From the NCBI RefSeq assembly GCF_000021485.1, contig NC_011761.1, positions 1,580,001 to 1,644,000 of the forward strand: DNA of 64,000 bases. The letters run 5' to 3'. This stretch comes from Acidithiobacillus ferrooxidans ATCC 23270. Lineage in GTDB: Bacteria; Pseudomonadota; Gammaproteobacteria; Acidithiobacillales; Acidithiobacillaceae. The notes beneath the pieces were generated by a model. The model saw nothing but the letters and a program-made list of their open reading frames with translations, was not told where the DNA came from and searched no databases. This document shows, in pieces, positions 59,731 to 64,000 of the stretch. How positions within the stretch are numbered: the first letter of the stretch is position 1; every line of letters starts with the position of its first letter. The position numbers and the translations under genes are program-made.

Positions 59731-62520
59731 TTAACCAGTATTGCGCTGACCGGCGGATATGGCGTTGATGGTGCGCAGCAGGGGATCCAGCCATATCTCC
59801 CGGAATTCCGGGGGGGTCTCGTCGTTGCGATAGCGCCGCAGCAACGCGAGTTGAATATGATTCAGAGGCTCCATATACACATTGCGCCGTTGCAGGGAGA
59901 ACGCCAGGGTTGGGTTGTCGGCAAGCAAATGGTCAGCCCCGACGATGGCGAGCATCTCCGCCTGACTGCTTTCAAATTCTGCCTGAATTTTACGGTAGAT
60001 TGCGATGGCGGCGTCCCGGTCGTTGGGTAAGCCTGCGTATTCTCCGGCAATCGCCATGTCGGTCTTGGCCATCGCCATGCCGATATTCCCCATGAGCGCC
60101 CGAAAGAACGGCCAGTGCCGGTACATGTCCTGTAGTGCCTGCAAACGTTCCGGCTTGTCCTCCCGCCAGCGGGCGAGGGCGGAACCGAGGCCGTACCATG
60201 CCGGAAGAACATGTCGTGACTGAGCCCAGGCAAATATCCACGGAATGGCGCGGATGGAGGACATGGAGCGATCGCCGCGCTGGCGATGGGAGGGGCGCGA
60301 GCCGATGTTCATGTGGGCGATTTCGTTGAGGGGGGTGGCCTCGTAGAAATAATCCATGAACCCTGGGGTGCCTTCCGTGAGATCGCGGTATACAGCCTCC
60401 CCAGTCCTGGTGAGTTCCGCCATGATTTTCAGATGGTCCGGGTTGTCACCAGATGCTGACCGAACCAGTCCTATGCTCGCCTTGATGAGACCCGCCGTAC
60501 CTACGGTCAGTTCATACACCGCAGTCTCCAGATTGGCGTACTTGAAGGAAAGCACCTCGCCCTGTTCGGTAATTTTGATCTGCCCGCGTACCGTATCTGG
60601 TGGTTGTGCCAGTATGGCTTCATAGGTGGGGCCACCGCCACGGCCCACACTGCCGCCGCGACCGTGAAAAACCCGAATCCGTATCTTCCGTTTGTCTGCC
60701 AGGGCTGCCAGCCGTAGCTGGGCCTGATACAGGGACCAACTGGAAGAAAGTATGCCGCCATCTTTGCAGGAGTCGGAATAGCCCAGCATCACCTCCTGGA
60801 TGTCATCCTGACTGCCGAGAATCTTGGCGTAAACCGGGTTGTCCAGCAGGGTGGACATCACCGTATCCATACGCTCCAGATCGTGAATGGTTTCAAACAG
60901 CGGGGTAACGGCGATCTCGCTGTAGAGACCCTGCCGTGACCATCCGGCCAGGCCGAACTCCTTGGCAAGTACCAGTACCTCCATAATGTGGCTTGCCTCA
61001 TGGGTCATGGAGATGACGTAGTTGCCAAAGCCGGCGGTGCTGACTTCACGCCGTAGCTGGGCGATGCAGCGGAACATCGCGCAGGTTTCCGCCGCCATAG
61101 GGGACAGGTCAGGCGCTTGCTCCACCAGCGGACCGGGGCGGCGCAGCGCGTCGGAGAGCGCCAGCATGCGCGCTTCTTCGGAAAGCTCCACGTAGTTGGC
61201 GAAGCCTGGAATTCCGGCGAAAAGCTCGGCGATGGTGCGGGAGTGCACGGAAGATTCCTGGCGGATGTCCAGGTTGGCCAGGTGAAAGCCGAAGGTCTGG
61301 ACCAGCCATATGATCTCCTGGACCTCGTTGTCGGCGATATACCCGTCATTGTGGCCACGCAGTGAGTCACGTACCAGCAAAAGGTCATCAAGGAAATCCT
61401 CCGCTGCGGCATAGGCGGGGCCCGCCGACTCATTCAAGACCTGACCGTTTTCCAGTTGGCGCAGACGCAAGTCGAGACGGGTCATCATGTACCGCAGTTT
61501 GCGGCGATAGGGCTCACTGGGGAAACGTTGGTCCACCCACTCCGCAAGTTCTGGAAAGTCGTCCGCATCACGCTCCAATGAAGCAAGCAGAACGGGAGAG
61601 ATGGCACAGAATCGGCTGGAATGTCCGAGCAACTGATAGAGGTCGCTCAGACGCTGCTGATATTCTTTCAATACTTCAATGCTCTGGGTGCGCAAAGCCC
61701 AGCCGGTAATGGCCGCGGTAACATTGGGGTTGCCGTCCCGGTCCCCCCCGATCCAGGAACCAAAGCGGATAAACGCGGGAATATCGATGTCGGCATTTGC
61801 AAAAACCCGGCGCGCGGCCCGGCGCGCGGCCCGATAAGTGAGAGGTACCGCCTCGAACAGGCTGTCGCGGAAGTAGAACAGACCGTTTTCCACCTCATCC
61901 TGCACCTGTGGCTTGTTGGTGCGCACCTCTTCCGTTTCCCAGAGTATCTGGATCTGCGCCCGCAGGTTGTCCATCACCTCCTGTTCTTCTTCGTCATTGA
62001 GCGCAGAATCGTCGAGCATCTTGCTGGTCACGAAAATGCGGCGCAGGGCATGGAGGACCGTTCGGCGCTTGGACTCCGTGGGGTGTGCCGTGAATACCGG
62101 CAGATAACGGATCTGATCCAGGAGAAATTGCAATTGTCCGGGGTTGATACCCTGGCCTTGCAATTCGCGGAAGGTTTCCTCGAAGGACCCTGTCCACAGC
62201 ATGCTTCCCTTTTGGAGCAGACGGCGGCGGTGCAGGTGCTGGAACTCCTCTTCGGCGATGTTGACCAAGCTGAAATAGGTGTTAAACGCACGGATGACCA
62301 GGACCAGATCGTCCTGGGGAAGGGCGTCGATAAAGCGGGCGAGTCGCTCCCGGAGGCGAAGGTCCTCCCGCTTGTGGAGGCGAATGTATCCCTGACGCAG
62401 TTGCTCCACGGCGTTGAATACGCGATGCCCGGCCTGTTCGCGCAGAACCTCTCCCAGCAGGTTGCCGAGCAACTTGACGCGGTTACGGAGCGCTTTACCG
62501 TTGAGGGCCTTTTTTTCCAC
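59731..62520 (-). CDS. ppc: phosphoenolpyruvate carboxylase
   Basis: 929 aa from a GTG at 62520 with AAGGAG nine bases upstream; the frame is open 42 codons further to an ATG at 62646 without a ribosome site and with no family resemblance. Catalytic motifs: VFTAHPTESKRRTVLHALRR near residue 145, the FHGRGGSVGRGGGPTYEA loop near 590, and the C-terminal NAISAGQRNTG. It fixes bicarbonate onto PEP to give oxaloacetate, refilling the (often incomplete) TCA cycle of autotrophs; it balances ppsA at the window start. Confidence 0.95.
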   Translation of the reverse strand: MEKKALNGKALRNRVKLLGNLLGEVLREQAGHRVFNAVEQLRQGYIRLHKREDLRLRERLARFIDALPQDDLVLVIRAFNTYFSLVNIAEEEFQHLHRRRLLQKGSMLWTGSFEETFRELQGQGINPGQLQFLLDQIRYLPVFTAHPTESKRRTVLHALRRIFVTSKMLDDSALNDEEEQEVMDNLRAQIQILWETEEVRTNKPQVQDEVENGLFYFRDSLFEAVPLTYRAARRAARRVFANADIDIPAFIRFGSWIGGDRDGNPNVTAAITGWALRTQSIEVLKEYQQRLSDLYQLLGHSSRFCAISPVLLASLERDADDFPELAEWVDQRFPSEPYRRKLRYMMTRLDLRLRQLENGQVLNESAGPAYAAAEDFLDDLLLVRDSLRGHNDGYIADNEVQEIIWLVQTFGFHLANLDIRQESSVHSRTIAELFAGIPGFANYVELSEEARMLALSDALRRPGPLVEQAPDLSPMAAETCAMFRCIAQLRREVSTAGFGNYVISMTHEASHIMEVLVLAKEFGLAGWSRQGLYSEIAVTPLFETIHDLERMDTVMSTLLDNPVYAKILGSQDDIQEVMLGYSDSCKDGGILSSSWSLYQAQLRLAALADKRKIRIRVFHGRGGSVGRGGGPTYEAILAQPPDTVRGQIKITEQGEVLSFKYANLETAVYELTVGTAGLIKASIGLVRSASGDNPDHLKIMAELTRTGEAVYRDLTEGTPGFMDYFYEATPLNEIAHMNIGSRPSHRQRGDRSMSSIRAIPWIFAWAQSRHVLPAWYGLGSALARWREDKPERLQALQDMYRHWPFFRALMGNIGMAMAKTDMAIAGEYAGLPNDRDAAIAIYRKIQAEFESSQAEMLAIVGADHLLADNPTLAFSLQRRNVYMEPLNHIQLALLRRYRNDETPPEFREIWLDPLLRTINAISAGQRNTG

Positions 62521-62854
62521 GTATTTCGTCTCCTTTGAGGCTGATCTGCCCGGAAACCGCCTGGCAAACCCCCTGTTGCCGCTTTCGGCTCCGGGCGGGC
62601 GGAGCCGAACGGCACGCGAGATCACTTTTGACGGCTGGCTTTGCATCTAACGTAATGGCAAGTGCGCGACAGGTCAATTCACAGTGAGGCTGGTCTCCGC
62701 AACCCTCGCCCCGAGGCCGCGTCCCGATGTCGCGCAATGCATGGTATTCGGATTGTTTTTGCGGTAGGCTGATGGCCTCGAAGTGGAAGGAGGCCCGCAG
62801 GCTTTTTCACTACATCTAAAAGCGCCATAAAGCGACAGTCTTAAGGAGATAAAA
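62521..62854. other. divergent ppc/hfq intergenic region
   Basis: It must contain promoters for both ppc and hfq, but I see no hexamer pair good enough to call. No gene. Confidence 0.4.
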
Positions 62855-63121
62855 ATGGCCGGACAACAAAAAGGACAGGTCCTTCAGGATCCTTTTCTCA
62901 ATCTTTTGCGTAAAGAACATGTTCCTGTCGCCATCTATCTGGTGAACGGCATCAAGCTGCAAGGTTTCGTGGAGTCCTTCGACCAGTTTGTCGTGCTACT
63001 GCGCAATAACGTCAGTCAGATGATTTATAAACACGCCATTTCCACGGTGGTTCCTGGTCGCGATGTGCGTTTGCCCTTGCCGGAAGCTGAAGGTGAGAGC
63101 AGCACCGAAGAAGAGGCCTGA
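62855..63121 (+). CDS. hfq: RNA chaperone Hfq
   Basis: 88 aa with AAGGAG seven bases before ATG. Sm1 ([29 protein letters not shown]) and Sm2 ([14 protein letters not shown]) are both intact, including the YKHA RNA-binding loop; the tail is short and acidic. It forms a hexamer matching sRNAs to mRNAs. hflX follows directly, the classic hfq-hflX order. Confidence 0.97.
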   Translation: MAGQQKGQVLQDPFLNLLRKEHVPVAIYLVNGIKLQGFVESFDQFVVLLRNNVSQMIYKHAISTVVPGRDVRLPLPEAEGESSTEEEA

Positions 63122-63144
63122 TTCTGGCGAATACCGCAGTCGCT

Positions 63145-64000
63145 GTGGCCGCGCCCCGGGAGAGGATTCTGCTCGTCCATGTGGTATTACATGGAGAGGC
63201 GGATCCCGACGCCGGGGCGGAGTTTTTCCATCTGGCCACCGACAGTGGTGCGGATGTGTTGGAACTGCTTTCCGTTCAGCGCGGACGTCCCGATCCTGCG
63301 ACCTTTCTGGGGCGTGGCAAGGTGGCGGAACTGGCGGAGCGAGTTGCAGCATTGTCCGTGGATCTCGTTCTTTTCGACCGGGTTTTGAGCCCTGTGCAGG
63401 AGCGCAATCTGGAGGGCGCCCTCCACTGCCGGGTTGTCGACCGGGTAGGTCTCATCCTCGATATTTTTGCGCGGCGGGCGCGGACCCATGAAGGCAAACT
63501 GCAGGTGGAGTTGGCGCAACTGACGCGCCTTCGTACCCGCCTTGTCCGCGGCTGGACCCATCTGGAGCGCCAGCGCGGCGGCATCGGATTGCGGGGTCCG
63601 GGTGAAACGCAGCTGGAAACGGACCGCCGTCTCATCGGCGAACGCATTCTTTCCCTGCGCGGGCGCCTGATCAAAGTGGCTGCACATCGGGCAACACAGC
63701 GGCGGGCGCGGCAGCGGGCACCCCTGCCGACGGTCGCCTTGGTCGGTTATACCAATGCCGGCAAATCCTCCCTCTTCAATACCCTCACCAAAAGTTCCAG
63801 CTACGCCGCGGACCGTCTTTTCGCGACCCTCGATCCCGCCATCCGGCGTTTGCAGATAGAGGGGCATGAAGCCATTCTCCTGGCCGATACCGTCGGTTTC
63901 TTGCGCGACTTGCCGACCGACTTGATTGCCGCTTTTCGCGCGACACTGGAAGAGGTAAACCAGGCGCAATTACTTCTTCATGTGGTGGACAGCAGCGCGC
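63145..64000 (+). CDS. hflX: HflX GTPase, partial at window end
   Basis: The frame runs off the right edge after about 285 codons. N-terminal HflX domain: LSVQRGRPDPATFLGRGKVA, LFDRVLSPVQERNLEGAL, RVVDRVGLILDIFARRARTH, GGIGLRGPGETQLETDRRLI; then the G1 motif VALVGYTNAGKSSLFNTLT and G3 LADTVGF. HflX rescues stalled ribosomes after heat stress. The start is uncertain: the GTG at 63145 is the first normal start after hfq, without a good ribosome site; CTG 63124 is possible. Confidence 0.93.
   Translation, partial: MAAPRERILLVHVVLHGEADPDAGAEFFHLATDSGADVLELLSVQRGRPDPATFLGRGKVAELAERVAALSVDLVLFDRVLSPVQERNLEGALHCRVVDRVGLILDIFARRARTHEGKLQVELAQLTRLRTRLVRGWTHLERQRGGIGLRGPGETQLETDRRLIGERILSLRGRLIKVAAHRATQRRARQRAPLPTVALVGYTNAGKSSLFNTLTKSSSYAADRLFATLDPAIRRLQIEGHEAILLADTVGFLRDLPTDLIAAFRATLEEVNQAQLLLHVVDSSA

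Noticed and set aside
1-64000. CRISPR arrays, complete insertion sequences, rRNA or replication origin
   Set aside because: No regular spaced repeats, no transposase with terminal inverted repeats, no rRNA and no DnaA-box cluster were seen in the window.

Overview
This 64 kb window is a piece of chromosome from a fairly high-GC, free-living gammaproteobacterium-like organism. The gene complement best fits an acidophilic chemolithoautotroph of the Acidithiobacillus type: an RpoS-like sigma factor, a TRZ amidohydrolase/ubiG/HAD operon, carbon-node enzymes (PEP synthase, PEP carboxylase, transketolase), a small His/Lys/Ala-rich acid-shock-like protein, metal and oxyanion handling genes and an RND pump. 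The genus is an inference from gene content and style; no rRNA is present to prove it.

Left part (0-13.3 kb): PEP synthase, then a compact lysine/peptidoglycan operon dapC-dapD-dapE-rlpA-sulfotransferase, an EamA transporter with a disturbed 5' end, a TRZ amidohydrolase-ubiG-gph(mupP-like) operon, and two cell-wall lipoproteins (MltB-type transglycosylase, NlpC/P60). This is ordinary housekeeping sequence.

Accessory part I (13.3-21.3 kb): it begins with tRNA-Asn followed directly by the remnant of a tyrosine integrase, and a 48-bp near copy of the tRNA 3' part recurs 6 kb further on. I read this as the footprint of a tRNA-integrated element. Between the two repeats lies a five-gene unit (unknown protein, RpoS-like sigma, 2OG-Fe(II) oxygenase, PagL-like deacylase, MlaC-like lipid carrier) and a zone of small or broken genes. 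Just outside it are the decayed remains of a WbaP-type sugar transferase and of a family-4 uracil-DNA glycosylase.

Accessory part II (21.3-37.4 kb): transketolase; a small operon with a ferredoxin fused to a TehB-like cupin, a tudor-like small protein and a TehA-type channel; an AlkA-type glycosylase with an AhpD remnant; a glycosyltransferase; two tandem related small proteins; a tightly overlapping five-gene operon (GH15 N-domain protein, glucose-1-dehydrogenase-like SDR, GMC oxidoreductase, MFS permease, NDH-2); then phhB, a copper chaperone, the acid-shock-like protein, an Imm-like protein and a polynucleotide-kinase-like P-loop protein.

Right part (37.4-64 kb): lexA-imuA-imuB-dnaE2, an SOS mutagenesis cassette with a LexA box in front; dsbG-pepN; folD-ppk1-parA-CYTH/CHAD, a polyphosphate operon; a tripartite RND efflux operon; a TPR/Gly-rich membrane protein; maf-ppc; and hfq-hflX, with hflX running off the window end.

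The most interesting candidates are the ferredoxin-cupin/TehA cassette, the five-gene sugar-oxidation/NDH-2 operon, the ParA + CYTH/CHAD + Ppk1 operon (possible polyphosphate-granule positioning) and the sigma-factor/envelope operon between the tRNA-Asn repeats.
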